Source: Inmirania thermothiophila
GTDB taxonomy: Bacteria > Pseudomonadota > Gammaproteobacteria > DSM-100275
Length of the DNA: 64,000 nucleotides
Direction of reading: 5' to 3'
NCBI RefSeq assembly: GCF_003751635.1
Contig: NZ_RJVI01000001.1
Coordinates: 598,726-662,725 of the forward strand
Shown here in pieces: positions 29,381-38,894 of the stretch. Position numbers and translations under genes: made by a program. The notes under the pieces are model-generated. The model saw nothing but the letters and a program-made list of their open reading frames with translations, had not been told where the DNA came from and made no database searches. How positions within the stretch are numbered: position 1 is the stretch's first letter; each line of letters starts with the position of its first letter.

Positions 29381-30762
29381 GCGCCGAGGGCCGCAGGCTC
29401 CTGGTGGTGGAGGACGACCCCGGGCTGCAGAGCCAGCTGCGCTGGTGCTTCGAGGGGGTCGAGGTGGCGGTGGCGGGGACGCGCGAGGAGGCGGTGGCGG
29501 AGCTTCGCCGCCTCGAGCCCCAGGTGGTGACCCTCGATCTCGGCCTGCCGCCGGATCCCGGCGGGGCCAGCGAGGGCTTCGCCACCCTGCGCGAGATCCT
29601 CTCCCTCGCCCCGCACACCAAGGTCGTCGTGGTCACCGGCCGCGAGGACCGCGACAACGCCGTGCGCGCCGTCGGCATGGGCGCCTACGACTACTACCAG
29701 AAGCCGGTGGATGCGGAGCTGCTCGCCTTCGCCGTCGAGCGCGCCTTCCGCCTCCACGAGCTGGAGGCGGAGAACCGCCGCCTCGCCGTCGGCGCCGACG
29801 CCGCCCCCCTCGACGGCATCATCGCCGCAAGCCCGGGGATGCTGGAGGTCTGCCGCACCGTCGAGCGGCTCGCCCCGGCCGACGTCACCGTGCTGGTGCT
29901 CGGCGAGTCGGGCACCGGCAAGGAGCTCGTCGCCCGCGCGCTCCACGCGCTGAGCCCGCGCCGCGACAAACGCTTCGTCGCCATCAACTGCGCCGCCATC
30001 CCCGAGAACCTGCTCGAGAGCGAGCTCTTCGGCTACGAGAAGGGGGCCTTCACCGGCGCCGTGCGGCGCACGCCGGGCAAGATCGAGGTCGCCGACGGCG
30101 GCACCCTCTTCCTCGACGAGATCGGCGACCTGCCCCTGAGCCTCCAGGCCAAGCTCCTGCGCTTCCTCCAGGAGCGGGTGGTGGAGCGCATCGGCGGGCG
30201 CGAGGAGATCCCGGTGGACGTGCGCGTGGTCTGCGCCACTCACCAGGACCTGCGCGCCCTCATGGCCGAGGGCGCCTTCCGCGAGGATCTCTACTACCGC
30301 GTCAGCGAGGTCACCCTGGAGATCCCGCCGCTGCGCCGGCGCGAGGGGGATGCGGTGCTGCTCGCGCGCGCCTTCCTCGAGCGCCACGCCCGCGAGCTCG
30401 GCCGGCCCGTGCGCGGCTTCAGCGAGGACGCCCTCGCCGCCATCGAGGCCCACGACTGGCCCGGCAACGTGCGTGAGCTGGAGAACCGGGTCAAGCGCGC
30501 CGTGATCATGGCCGACGGCGAGCGCGTGCATGCGGCGGACCTGCAGCTCGACGGCACGCGCGAGGCCGAGCCCCTCAACCTGCGCCAGGTGCGGGAGGCG
30601 GCCGAGCGCGGCGCCATCCTGCGCGCCCTGGCGCGGGCCGGGCACAACGTCAGCGAGGCCGCGCGCCTGCTCGGGGTGACGCGGCCGACCCTCTACAGCC
30701 TGCTGGAAAAGCACGGCATCCCGCACGGCACGCAGGCCGGCACGGACACACCGGGGAGGTGA
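29377..30762 (+). CDS. prsR: PrsR, XrtA/PEP-CTERM system sigma-54 response regulator
   Basis: Sigma-54-dependent activator, 461 residues. The receiver has its phospho-Asp in [18 protein letters not shown] (about 53), with the family-typical insertion after it. The AAA+ domain has GESGTGKE (about 176), GAFTGA (about 223) and [15 protein letters not shown]. The C-terminal HTH is [25 protein letters not shown]. It is translationally coupled to prsK. Published work on floc-forming bacteria links PrsK/PrsR and RpoN to PEP-CTERM gene expression. The sigma-54 site at 38814-38830 fits that model. Confidence 0.93.
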   Translation: MSAEGRRLLVVEDDPGLQSQLRWCFEGVEVAVAGTREEAVAELRRLEPQVVTLDLGLPPDPGGASEGFATLREILSLAPHTKVVVVTGREDRDNAVRAVGMGAYDYYQKPVDAELLAFAVERAFRLHELEAENRRLAVGADAAPLDGIIAASPGMLEVCRTVERLAPADVTVLVLGESGTGKELVARALHALSPRRDKRFVAINCAAIPENLLESELFGYEKGAFTGAVRRTPGKIEVADGGTLFLDEIGDLPLSLQAKLLRFLQERVVERIGGREEIPVDVRVVCATHQDLRALMAEGAFREDLYYRVSEVTLEIPPLRRREGDAVLLARAFLERHARELGRPVRGFSEDALAAIEAHDWPGNVRELENRVKRAVIMADGERVHAADLQLDGTREAEPLNLRQVREAAERGAILRALARAGHNVSEAARLLGVTRPTLYSLLEKHGIPHGTQAGTDTPGR

Positions 30763-30766
30763 GCCC

Positions 30767-33571
30767 ATGGGCATCGTGAAGGATCGGGGCAACCGGGGCG
30801 GATACGGGCGCGCGGCGCTGGGCGCCCTCGGCCTGCTGCTGGCGGCGGCCGCCTGGGGCGGGCCGGTGGAGCGGGCCGAGGCGTACCGCGCCCGCGGCGA
30901 GCTGCGCGCGGCGGTGATCGAGCTCAAGAACGCGCTCGCCGAGAATCCGGACGATGCCGCGGCCCGGCTCCTGCTCGGCCGGGTCTACGTGGAGGCCGGC
31001 GACGGCCCCTCCGCGGAGAAGGAGCTGCGCCGCGCCCAGGTCCTCGGCCGCAGCCGCGAGGAGGTGCTGCCGTGGCTGGCGCGGGCGCTCCTCATGCAGC
31101 GGCGCTTCGAGGAGCTGCTCGCCGAGGTGGACCCCGCCGCGGCGCAGGCGCCTGCGGTGCGGGCCGAGCTCCACGCCATGCGCGCCTCGGCGCTGCTCGC
31201 CCTGGGGCGCACCGACGAGGCCGAGGCGGCGCTCGCCCGCGGGCGGGAGGCCGACGGCGGCAGCCGGCACGTGCGCATGGTGGAGGTCGCCCTGTGGCTG
31301 CGCCGGGGCGAGCGGGACCGCGCCTGGGAGGCGGTGCAGGCCCTCACCCGGGAGGACGCGGAGGACGTCGCGGCCTGGATCCTGCGCGGCGACGTCGCCA
31401 TGGCGCGACGGGACTGGCGGGAGGCGGAGTCGGCCTACGACGAGGCCATCCGGCGCCGTCAGCGCCCCGATCTCCTCTTCAAGCGGGCCCTGCTCAGGAT
31501 CCAGCGCGGGGCGCTGGAGGAGGCGCGCGCCGACATCGACGCCCTGCGGCGGCTCGCGCCGCGCCACCCCGCCGCCCCCTACGCCGAGGGCCTCTGGCAG
31601 TTCCAGCAGCGCCGCTTCGCCGAGGCCCAGACGGCGCTGGAGGAGGCGCTCAAGTCGGCGCCGGACTACGTGCCGGCGCAGTTCTATCTGGGCGTGACCC
31701 ACCTCATGCAGGGCCAGGACCGCCAGGCCGAGGAGTATCTCAGCCGCGTCCTGCGCCGGGTCCCGGGCTCGCAGCCGGCGCGCAAGCTCCTGGGGCTGCT
31801 CTACGTGCGCCAGGGCCGCCACGCCGATGCCGTCGCCGCGGTGCGTCCCGTGGTGGAGGCGGCGCCGGGGGATGCCGCCGCGCAGCAGATCCTCGGCGCC
31901 GCCCTCCTCGGGCTGGGCCGCACCGACGAGGGCATCGAGGCCCTGGAGAAGGCGGTGGAGGCCGATCCCGACTCGGCCCAGGCCAGGCTGCGCCTGGGCC
32001 TGAGCCTGCTCGCCACGGGCGAGCGCGAGGAGGGCACCGCCGCCCTCGAGCAGGCGGTGGAGCTGGATCCGAAGGGTGGGGCGGCGGATGTGGTGCTGAC
32101 CCTCGCGCACCTGCGGGCGGGGGAGACGGACAAGGCCATGGCGGCGGCGGAGCGGCTGCGCGCGCGCAGCCCCGAACGGGCGCTCGGCTGGAACCTCACC
32201 GGCCTCGTCCACGCCGCCGCCGGGCGCACCGAGGAGGCCCGCGCCGCCTTCACCAAGGCCCTGGCGCTCGCCCCGGGCGATCCCACCGCGGCCCACAACC
32301 TCGCCGCCATGGCCCTGCGCGAGGGGGATGCGGCGCGCGCCCGCAGCCTCTACCAGGCCGTCCTCGAGGCCCATCCGCAGCACCTGCGTACACGGCTGGC
32401 GCTGGCCGAGCTGGACGCGCGCGAGGGGCGGGTCGAGGAGGCGCGCAAGGCGCTGGAGGAGATGGTGGCGCAGCGGCCCGAGGCCCTCGCGCCGCGCGTG
32501 GCGCTGGCCCGGTTCCACCTGCGCCGGGGGGACGCCGCCGAGGGCCTGAACGTGCTCCGCCGGGCGCCGGAGACGATCCGGGACGACCCCGCCTACCTGC
32601 GCGCCCTGGGCGAGATGGAGCTCGCGGCGGGGCAGGCCGAGGCCGCGGTCAAGACCTACGAGGCCCTGGCCCGGATGCTGGAGCGCTCGGCGGCGGCCCG
32701 CCGCCTCCTCGCCGGGGCGGCGCTGCGGGCGGGTGACACCGAGCGGGCCCACGAGGCGTTGCTGGAGGCGGCGCGCCTGGCGCCGGCCGACGCGGGGCTT
32801 GCGCGCGAGCTCGTCGCCCTCGAGATCCGCCTCGGCCGCTGGGAGGAGGCCCGGCGGCACATCGCCGGGCTCACGGCGAAGGAGCCGACCCGCTGGCTCG
32901 GCCGCCTCCTCGAGGGCGACCTCCACCTCGCCCGGGGGCGCCACGACGAGGCGGTGGCGGCCTACCGCGCGGTGCTCGAGCACGCCCCCGACGCCTTCGA
33001 GGCCGCGCGCGGGATCGTGCGCGCCGAGCAGGCGGCGGGCCGCGTGGAGGGGGCGGTGGAGGCGGCGCGGGCATGGCTCGGCCGGCATCCGGACGACCAG
33101 CGCATGGCGCTCGTGCTCGCCGAGGTCTACCTCACCGGCGGGCGGCGCGAGGAGGCGCGGGCGAGCTACGAGCGCCTGCTGGAGCGTTATCCGGACGATC
33201 CCATCCTCCTCAACAACCTCGCCTACCTGTACGAGCAGGAGGATCTGGGGCGGGCCCTGGAGTTCGCCCGGCGCGCCTACGAGCGCGCCCCCCGCGCGGT
33301 GGCCGTCGCCGACACCTACGGCTGGCTGCTGCTGCGCAGCGGGCGGGTGCGCGAGGCCGAGCCGCTGCTGGAGCGGGCGGCGGCGGCGCTGCCCGACAAC
33401 CCCTCGGTGGCCTACCACTACGCCGCCCTGCTGGCGCGGACGGGCCGCAAGCCGCGCGCGGTGGAGTATCTGCGCACGGCGCTGGCCGGCGGGGGCGACT
33501 TTCCCGAGCGCGAGGCCGCCCGCCGCCTCCTGGACGAGCTGGAGTGGCGGCCGGCGGAGGGCGGGCGCTGA
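30767..33571 (+). CDS. prsT: PrsT, XrtA/PEP-CTERM system TPR-repeat protein (first copy)
   Basis: Exported protein built almost wholly of tetratricopeptide repeats, 934 residues. The N-terminal signal (LGALGLLLAAAAWG) has no lipobox Cys. Repeats of about 34 residues run to the end, e.g. AVIELKNALAENPDDAAARLLLGRVYVEAGD and NLAYLYEQEDLGRALEFARRAYE. PrsT proteins sit with prsK-prsR in exosortase loci and probably scaffold periplasmic EPS or sorting components. Four bases after prsR. A second PrsT-like gene follows at 34034. Confidence 0.9.
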   Translation: MGIVKDRGNRGGYGRAALGALGLLLAAAAWGGPVERAEAYRARGELRAAVIELKNALAENPDDAAARLLLGRVYVEAGDGPSAEKELRRAQVLGRSREEVLPWLARALLMQRRFEELLAEVDPAAAQAPAVRAELHAMRASALLALGRTDEAEAALARGREADGGSRHVRMVEVALWLRRGERDRAWEAVQALTREDAEDVAAWILRGDVAMARRDWREAESAYDEAIRRRQRPDLLFKRALLRIQRGALEEARADIDALRRLAPRHPAAPYAEGLWQFQQRRFAEAQTALEEALKSAPDYVPAQFYLGVTHLMQGQDRQAEEYLSRVLRRVPGSQPARKLLGLLYVRQGRHADAVAAVRPVVEAAPGDAAAQQILGAALLGLGRTDEGIEALEKAVEADPDSAQARLRLGLSLLATGEREEGTAALEQAVELDPKGGAADVVLTLAHLRAGETDKAMAAAERLRARSPERALGWNLTGLVHAAAGRTEEARAAFTKALALAPGDPTAAHNLAAMALREGDAARARSLYQAVLEAHPQHLRTRLALAELDAREGRVEEARKALEEMVAQRPEALAPRVALARFHLRRGDAAEGLNVLRRAPETIRDDPAYLRALGEMELAAGQAEAAVKTYEALARMLERSAAARRLLAGAALRAGDTERAHEALLEAARLAPADAGLARELVALEIRLGRWEEARRHIAGLTAKEPTRWLGRLLEGDLHLARGRHDEAVAAYRAVLEHAPDAFEAARGIVRAEQAAGRVEGAVEAARAWLGRHPDDQRMALVLAEVYLTGGRREEARASYERLLERYPDDPILLNNLAYLYEQEDLGRALEFARRAYERAPRAVAVADTYGWLLLRSGRVREAEPLLERAAAALPDNPSVAYHYAALLARTGRKPRAVEYLRTALAGGGDFPEREAARRLLDELEWRPAEGGR

Positions 33572-33579
33572 CGGCGGCC

Positions 33580-34056
33580 GTGGCGGGGGAGGCGCTTGCC
33601 GAGCTGCTGCGCCACCCGGGCTTTGCCGAGGGCGGCCCCTGGCGCCGGCGCGTGCTCGCGGCGGGCGAGGCGGTCCTGCGCGAGGGCGAGCGCAGCGGCA
33701 GGGTCTATCTGGTCCTGCGCGGCCGCGTCCGGGTCCTCGGCGAGGTCCGACTGGAGGGGAACCGGCCGCTCCATCCCGGCTTTCGCGATCTCGGCGAGGG
33801 GGAGGTCTTCGGCGAGCTCGCCCTCTTCGACGGCCGCCCGCACTCGGCCACCGTGGTCGCCGTGGACGAGGCGGAGGTGGCCGAGATCGACGGCGCGGCG
33901 ATGCTCGCCTTCCTCGACGCCCATCCCGAGATCGGCTACCGGGTCCTGCGCGGCTTCCTCGAGACCCTGGCCGAGCGGCTCCGCGCCACGACGCAGAAGG
34001 CGGTGGCGCTCTTCGCATGGGGGCTGAAGGCCCATGACATCGACCGGCATCTCTAG
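33580..34056 (+). CDS. Cyclic nucleotide-binding domain protein between two prsT genes
   Basis: 158 residues forming a single cNMP-binding (CAP-type sensor) beta-roll: GEAVLREGERSGRVYLVLRGRVRVLGE, then GEVFGELALFDGRPHSATVVAVDEAEV, the phosphate-binding cassette region with GELALF. It has no DNA-binding domain and no membrane helix. A short helical C-terminus (RVLRGFLETLAERLRATTQKAVALFAWG) may dimerise or contact a partner. GTG at 33580 is chosen; a CTG at 33568 overlapping the prsT stop is possible. It overlaps the next gene by 23 bases, so the three genes are surely one transcript. Confidence 0.82.
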   Translation: MAGEALAELLRHPGFAEGGPWRRRVLAAGEAVLREGERSGRVYLVLRGRVRVLGEVRLEGNRPLHPGFRDLGEGEVFGELALFDGRPHSATVVAVDEAEVAEIDGAAMLAFLDAHPEIGYRVLRGFLETLAERLRATTQKAVALFAWGLKAHDIDRHL

Positions 34057-36826
34057 GGCCCGCCGCGCGGCGTGGATCGCCGCCGCGGCGGCGGCGGCGC
34101 TCCTCCTCGGCGCCTGCGGCGGCGGCGCTCCGGGCTTCGCCGAGCGCGTGCAGCGCGCCGAGGCGATGCTCCAGCAGGGCGACGCCCGCGGTGCCGTCAT
34201 CGAGCTCAAGAACGCCCTGCGGGAGGCGCCGGAGGATGCGCGCGCGCGCTTCCTCCTCGGCCGGGCGCTGATGCGGCTCGAGCAGCACGCCGCGGCTGAG
34301 GACGCCTTCCGCCGTGCGCTGCGGGCGGGCGCCGCGCCGGACGCCGTCCTCGTGCCGCTGGCCGAGGCGCTCCTCGCCCAGGGCAAGGGGCAGGCGGTGC
34401 TGGACCTGCTCGGCGAGCTGCCGCTGGCGCCGGCGCGGCGGGCCGACGCCGAGGCCCTGCGGGGCGAGGCGCTGCTCGCCCTCGGCCGCGCCGGGGAGGC
34501 GGCGGACGCCTTCGCCGAGGCCCGCCGGCTCGCCCCCGGCCACCCGCGGGCGCTGCGCGGCGAGGCGCGGCTCGCCGCCGCGCGCGGGGAGCTGGCCGCC
34601 GCCGAGGCCCTCCTGCGCCGGGCCCTGGAGACGACGCCCAACGACGGCGAGACCTGGGTCGCCCTCGGCGACCTCGCCCGGCGCCGCGGGGACGGCGGGG
34701 CGGCGGAGGCGGCCTACGGGCGGGCGCTGGCGCTCGGGGTGGCGCCCGGGCGGGTGCTGCTTCGCCGGGCGGTGGTGCGCATCGGCCTCGAGCGCCTCGA
34801 CGCCGCCGGCGAGGACATCGAAGCCGCGGCCCGCCTCAGCAAGGATCATCCCGGCGTGCACTACACGCGCGGGCTGCTCCTGCTGGCGCGGGGGCGGCTC
34901 GAGGAGGCGCAGGGGGCGCTGGACACCGCCCTCGCCCGCGCCCCGGGGAGCGTGCCGGTGCTGGTGGCGGCGGGCTACGTGCGCTACCGCCTGGGGCAGC
35001 AGGAGCAGGCGGCGCGGCTGCTGGAGACGGCGCTGGCGCGGGCGCCGGGCTCGGTCGCCGCGCGGCGCACGCTGGCGCTGGTGCGGCTGCGCGCCGGGCG
35101 CCCCGGCGAGGTGGCGAAGCTGCTGCAGCCGGTGGTGGATGCGGGCGCGGCCGATGCCGAGATCCTCGGCCTCCTGGGGGCGGCGAGGCTCGCCCTCGGC
35201 GAGCGGGAGGCGGGCATCGAGCTGCTGCGGCGGGCGGTGGCGCAGGCGCCCGAGACCCCGCAGGCGCGGGCCCGTCTCGCCCTCGGCCTGGTGCGCACCG
35301 GCGACGTGGAGGCGGCGCTTGCGACCCTGCGCGAGGGGCTGGGGGTCGGGGGGGAGGCGGCGGTCTCCCTGCGCGGGCTGCTGGTCACGACGCTGCTCGG
35401 CGCGGGCCGCTACGCCGAGGCCCTGGCCGAGGCGCGCAGGGGCGGCGACGCCCCCCGCTGGCGGGTCCTGCAGGCCAAGGCCCTGGTGGGGCTCGGGCGC
35501 CACGACGAGGCGCGGCGGGTGCTGGAGGCGGCCTGGGCGGCGGCGCCGGGGGATCCGGAGGTGGGGCTGCATCTCGCCCTCCTGGAGGTCCGCGACGGCC
35601 GGACCGAGGCCGCGGTGGAGCGCCTGGGGGCGGTGCTCGAGCGCAACCCGCAGCACCTGCCCACGTATCTGCGGCTGGTGGAGCTGGAGCGCGGCGCGGG
35701 GCGGCTCGAGGAGGCCCTCGCCTGGGCCCGGCGCGGGATCGAGGCGCTGCCGGAGGCGTGGCAGCTGGAGGCGGCGGCGGCCGAGCTCGCCCTGCGCCTG
35801 GGCCGGACGCCGGAGGCGCTGGAGCATGCCGAGGCGGCGGCGCGCCAGCGCCCCGACGACCCCGAGGTGCTCGTGGTCCTCGGCGGCGTCCGGCTGCAGG
35901 CGGGGCGGGCCGAGGGCGCGGTCAAGGCCTTCGCCGAGGCGGTGCGCCGCAGGCCCGATGCCCCCCTCGCCCACTTCCTCCTCGCCGGCGCCTACGAGGC
36001 GGTGGGGGATGCGGCGCGCTACCGCGCCGAGCTGGAGAAGGTGCTGGAACTGGCGCCGGGGCACGTGCCGGCGCGGGTCGCCCTCGGTCTGCTGGAGGTG
36101 GCCCAGGGGCGTTCCGAGGCGGCGCGGGCGGCCTACCAGGCCCTGCCCGAGGCGGCCCGGGGCGCGCCTCCGGGGCGTGCCCTCGCCGGCATGATCGCCC
36201 TCGCCGAGGGCCGGAACGAGGCGGCCGCGGCCGCCCTCGCCGAGGCGGCCCGGGGCTGGGAGACGCGCTGGCTCACCCTCGCCACCTACCGGGCCCTGTG
36301 GCGCGCGGGGCGGCGGGACGAGGCGCTCGCGGCGCTGGAGGACTGGCTCGAAGGCCACCCGGGGGACGTGGGGGTGCGGCTCCTCGCGGCCGACGCGCGG
36401 CTCCTGCTGGGCGACCGCGCCGGCGCCGTCGCCGCCTGGCGGCGGGTCCTCGCCGCCGACCCCGACAACGTCGTCGCCCTCAACAACCTCGCCGAGGCCC
36501 TCGCGGAGGAGGATCCGGGCCAGGCGCTGGCGCTTGCCGAGCGGGCCTTCGCGCGCGCCCCCGAGGCGGCGGCGGTGCTGGACACCTACGGCGGTCTGCT
36601 CCTGCGCGCCGGGCGCATCGAGGAGGCGGTGCGGGCGCTGGAGCAGGCCCACGCGCGGGCCGGGGACCATCCCGGGATCGCCTACCGCTACGCCGCGGCG
36701 CTGGCGCGCGCGGGGCGGGGGCGGGAGGCGGCGGCGCTGCTGCGGCGCCTGCTGGCCGGGGCGAAGGCGCCCTTCCCGGAGCGGGAGCGCGCGGCGGCGC
36801 TGCTGCGGGAGCTGGAGCGCTCCTGA
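34034..36826 (+). CDS. Second PrsT-like TPR lipoprotein
   Basis: 930 residues, a paralogue of the 30767-33571 product. Shared opening after the signal: RAEAMLQQGDARGAVIELKNALREAPEDARARFLLGRAL against RAEAYRARGELRAAVIELKNAL in the first copy. Unlike that copy it has a lipoprotein signal with lipobox LLLGAC (Cys near residue 27), so it should be membrane-anchored. TPR repeats run to the C-terminus. Begins inside the cyclic-nucleotide protein gene and ends 15 bases from the convergent methyltransferase. Probably arose by duplication of prsT. Confidence 0.87.
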   Translation: MTSTGISRARRAAWIAAAAAAALLLGACGGGAPGFAERVQRAEAMLQQGDARGAVIELKNALREAPEDARARFLLGRALMRLEQHAAAEDAFRRALRAGAAPDAVLVPLAEALLAQGKGQAVLDLLGELPLAPARRADAEALRGEALLALGRAGEAADAFAEARRLAPGHPRALRGEARLAAARGELAAAEALLRRALETTPNDGETWVALGDLARRRGDGGAAEAAYGRALALGVAPGRVLLRRAVVRIGLERLDAAGEDIEAAARLSKDHPGVHYTRGLLLLARGRLEEAQGALDTALARAPGSVPVLVAAGYVRYRLGQQEQAARLLETALARAPGSVAARRTLALVRLRAGRPGEVAKLLQPVVDAGAADAEILGLLGAARLALGEREAGIELLRRAVAQAPETPQARARLALGLVRTGDVEAALATLREGLGVGGEAAVSLRGLLVTTLLGAGRYAEALAEARRGGDAPRWRVLQAKALVGLGRHDEARRVLEAAWAAAPGDPEVGLHLALLEVRDGRTEAAVERLGAVLERNPQHLPTYLRLVELERGAGRLEEALAWARRGIEALPEAWQLEAAAAELALRLGRTPEALEHAEAAARQRPDDPEVLVVLGGVRLQAGRAEGAVKAFAEAVRRRPDAPLAHFLLAGAYEAVGDAARYRAELEKVLELAPGHVPARVALGLLEVAQGRSEAARAAYQALPEAARGAPPGRALAGMIALAEGRNEAAAAALAEAARGWETRWLTLATYRALWRAGRRDEALAALEDWLEGHPGDVGVRLLAADARLLLGDRAGAVAAWRRVLAADPDNVVALNNLAEALAEEDPGQALALAERAFARAPEAAAVLDTYGGLLLRAGRIEEAVRALEQAHARAGDHPGIAYRYAAALARAGRGREAAALLRRLLAGAKAPFPERERAAALLRELERS

Positions 36827-36841
36827 GCGGCGGCGCCGTCC

Positions 36842-37717
36842 TCAGAGGTGGCGGCTCGCGAGGCCGCCGAGGCGGAAGAAGAGGCGCAGGTCGCGCAGGT
36901 CGCGCCGTTGGTGCGGCGGCATGGCCTGCGCCAGCGCCCGCAGCCGGGCGCGCGCCGCCTCGTCGGGGGGGCGCCGCGGCGGCGACTTCACCGCCACCAT
37001 GTAGGGCACCAGGGCGGTGCGGTAGAGGCGCGCCCGCCCGGCGAGGTGGCGGGCGAGGGCGGCGCCGAAGTCCTCCACCCGGAAGGCCGCCCGCAGGGAG
37101 TGGAAATAGTCCAGGGTGAAGAGCTCGGGCTGGCGGCGGGCGTGCTGCCAGGCGAAGGCGCGCATGGAGGCCTCGCTGCGCATGCGCCCGAAGTCCACCA
37201 GGTAGATCCCCCCGCCGGGCCTGAGGACGCGGGCGATCTCGGCGAAGCAGCGCGCCAGCGCCGCCTCGTCCGGGAGGTGGTGGAGGACCACGGTGGAGAT
37301 CACCGCGTCCACCGAGCCGTCCTCCAGCCCCCGCAGCTCCGTGATGTCGCCGCGGCGCAGGGCGACGTTGGCGAGCCCCCGCTCGGCGATGCGGGCCTCG
37401 GCCCGGGCCAGCATCTCCGCCGAGAGGTCGACGCCCAGGAAGTGGGTCTGCGGGTTGAGGGCGGCCACGAGGGCAAGCTGGTTGGCGGGGCCGCAGCCGA
37501 GGTCGAGGACGCGATCGCCGGGGCGGACCACGTCGCAGACCTGGGCGGCGTGGAAGAGGTAGACCGGGGTCATCACCCCGCCCTCGGCGCCGGCCTCGTG
37601 GAAGGCCGCCACCTTGGCCGGGTCGTCCATCACCAGGTCGGGCTCCGGCACCCGCGGGGGCGGGGGGCCGGGCAGCAGCTCCCGCGCCGCGGCGAGGATC
37701 ATGCCCGGGGTGGGCAT
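36842..37717 (-). CDS. Class I SAM-dependent methyltransferase
   Basis: 291 residues. SAM-binding motif I is VLDLGCGPANQLALVAAL; acidic motif FLGVDLSAEML, motif GDITELRGLEDGSVDAVIS and post-motif VVLHHLPDE follow. After the Rossmann part there is a long basic C-terminal region (about 200-291), so a simple UbiE-type role is doubtful. Substrate unknown. It lies downstream of the PEP-CTERM gene on the same strand, behind a hairpin terminator. With the ThiF-nitroreductase gene it forms a minus-strand group inside the XrtA region. Confidence 0.8.
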   Translation of the reverse strand: MPTPGMILAAARELLPGPPPPRVPEPDLVMDDPAKVAAFHEAGAEGGVMTPVYLFHAAQVCDVVRPGDRVLDLGCGPANQLALVAALNPQTHFLGVDLSAEMLARAEARIAERGLANVALRRGDITELRGLEDGSVDAVISTVVLHHLPDEAALARCFAEIARVLRPGGGIYLVDFGRMRSEASMRAFAWQHARRQPELFTLDYFHSLRAAFRVEDFGAALARHLAGRARLYRTALVPYMVAVKSPPRRPPDEAARARLRALAQAMPPHQRRDLRDLRLFFRLGGLASRHL

Positions 37718-37767
37718 CGCGCTTGCTCCCCTCGTGCTCCCGGGAACATGGTAGCGCGCCCGGAAAG

Positions 37768-37794
37768 CGAATGGCCCGCCGGAGGCGGGCCATT
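37768..37794 (-). terminator. 12-bp perfect hairpin after the PEP-CTERM gene
   Basis: GAATGGCCCGCC (37768-37779) and GGCGGGCCATTC (37783-37794) around a 3-base loop, 22 bases past the PEP-CTERM gene stop. On the minus strand GCTTTCC follows, a weak T-tract. Confidence 0.65.
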
Positions 37795-37815
37795 CGGCGC
37801 GGGGAGGGCTCGGCC

Positions 37816-38763
37816 TCAGCCGCGGCGGCGGCGGGCCATGGCGCCGAGGGCCAGGAGGCCGGCGCCGAGCAGCGCGAGCGGCGCCGGGGCCGGGATCGTC
37901 GCCGTGCCCTGGTCGTTGCGGATCGTAAGCAGCAGGGTGTCGTCGCCGCCGCCCACGGCGCCGTCGCCGCCGAGATTCGCGCTCGCGCCCTGGAACGTGG
38001 CGGAGGTGTCCGCGAGCGCCAGGATCACCGTCGGCGGCGTGGTGGCAAGGAGGGTCTCGAAGGGAGTGCCGTCGCTCATGGCCCAGACCCCGGGCATCAC
38101 GCTGGTGAACTCGGCGGTGATGTCCACGTTGACGGAGGCGGTCCCGTTGTTGAAGTTGGCGTTGTCGATGCCGCCCGTGATGTTTCCGAGGGTGGCGAGG
38201 ACGAAGTTGTCGCTCGCGTCGAACGGGTTGCCGTCCGGGGTCCAGACCACGCTGATGCTCGTGCCCGTGAAGTTCACCGTGAAGTCCGCGGTGCCGATGT
38301 CACCCGGGTTGCCGGCGCCGATGGTGCCGGGCGAGATGCTGGCGATGGAGCCGGTGAGATCGGCGAGGACGAAGAGCTGGTCGAAGCTGCCGCTCGGGCC
38401 GCTGACGCGCCAGCCGTCGGCCTTGTTCGTCCCGGCCCAGTCGGTGTGGCTGGGGATGGCGAAGAGTACCTGCTCGGAGAAGGAATCGCCGGGGCTCACC
38501 ACGTCGTCGGCGCCGAGGCCGATGGACACGGTGGCGGTGTTGGGAAAGCCCAGCGCCGACGAGAGCTGGAAGGCCGAGACCTGGGCCTGCCCGAAATCGA
38601 AGCTGGCGAAGGGGCCGCTCGCGCCGGCGTCGATGTTGGCCGCGTCGGGGTCGAAGAGGATGTTCGCCGCCTGGGCGCCGCCCGAGGCCAGCGCCAGCAG
38701 GCCGGCGGCCACCGCCGCGGAGAGGGTCTTCCTGCGCAGGGTCTCGTTCCTTGGGGTGTTCAT
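37816..38763 (-). CDS. PEP-CTERM sorting-domain protein (exosortase substrate)
   Basis: Exported protein, 315 residues, low in charge and rich in Gly, Ser, Thr, Asn. It has an N-terminal signal peptide (about 10-33, ending GGAQA). The C-terminal sorting domain is IPAPAPLALLGAGLLALGAMARRRRG: a PAP variant of the PEP motif, a membrane helix and a basic tail. In known systems XrtA cleaves this domain. The central region has no domain I recognise. Gene composition differs visibly from neighbours (more Asn and Thr). It has its own sigma-54 promoter and terminator, so it is a single-gene unit. Confidence 0.9.
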   Translation of the reverse strand: MNTPRNETLRRKTLSAAVAAGLLALASGGAQAANILFDPDAANIDAGASGPFASFDFGQAQVSAFQLSSALGFPNTATVSIGLGADDVVSPGDSFSEQVLFAIPSHTDWAGTNKADGWRVSGPSGSFDQLFVLADLTGSIASISPGTIGAGNPGDIGTADFTVNFTGTSISVVWTPDGNPFDASDNFVLATLGNITGGIDNANFNNGTASVNVDITAEFTSVMPGVWAMSDGTPFETLLATTPPTVILALADTSATFQGASANLGGDGAVGGGDDTLLLTIRNDQGTATIPAPAPLALLGAGLLALGAMARRRRG

Positions 38764-38813
38764 GGATTCGTGCTCCCTTTGTCCGGTGCATGGGTTCGCG
38801 GTTGCCCTCTCCT

Positions 38814-38830
38814 ATGCAGTTCCCGTGCCA
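38814..38830 (-). promoter_or_regulatory. Sigma-54 promoter of the PEP-CTERM gene
   Basis: Minus strand reads TGGCACGGGAACTGCAT (38830 to 38814): a perfect -24 TGGCAC, 5 bases, then CTGCA, one mismatch from the TTGCA -12 element, with GG and GC exactly 10 bases apart. It lies 51 bases before the ATG. The sigma-54 activator PrsR is encoded 8 kb away. Confidence 0.75.
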
Positions 38831-38894
38831 TCCTGCCCGAATCACGCAGAAACAATGGGTTGCGCGCCGAGGCCGGGGGCGGGGCGGGGGCGAA

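Noticed and set aside
30650-36670. 2006-codon open frame on the minus strand opposite the two prsT genes
   Set aside because: Its translation is Arg/Gly/Leu/His-rich with no recognisable domain, and it is the mirror of repetitive TPR coding sequence in a very GC-rich genome, where stop codons are rare in all frames.
34034-36826. Second PrsT-like gene as a misassembly copy of the first
   Set aside because: The two genes differ throughout in sequence and in signal type; only the repeat pattern is shared, so they are true paralogues.
30767-36826. CRISPR or tandem DNA repeats inside the prsT genes
   Set aside because: The periodicity is at protein level (34-residue TPR units) with diverged DNA, not identical repeats with spacers.
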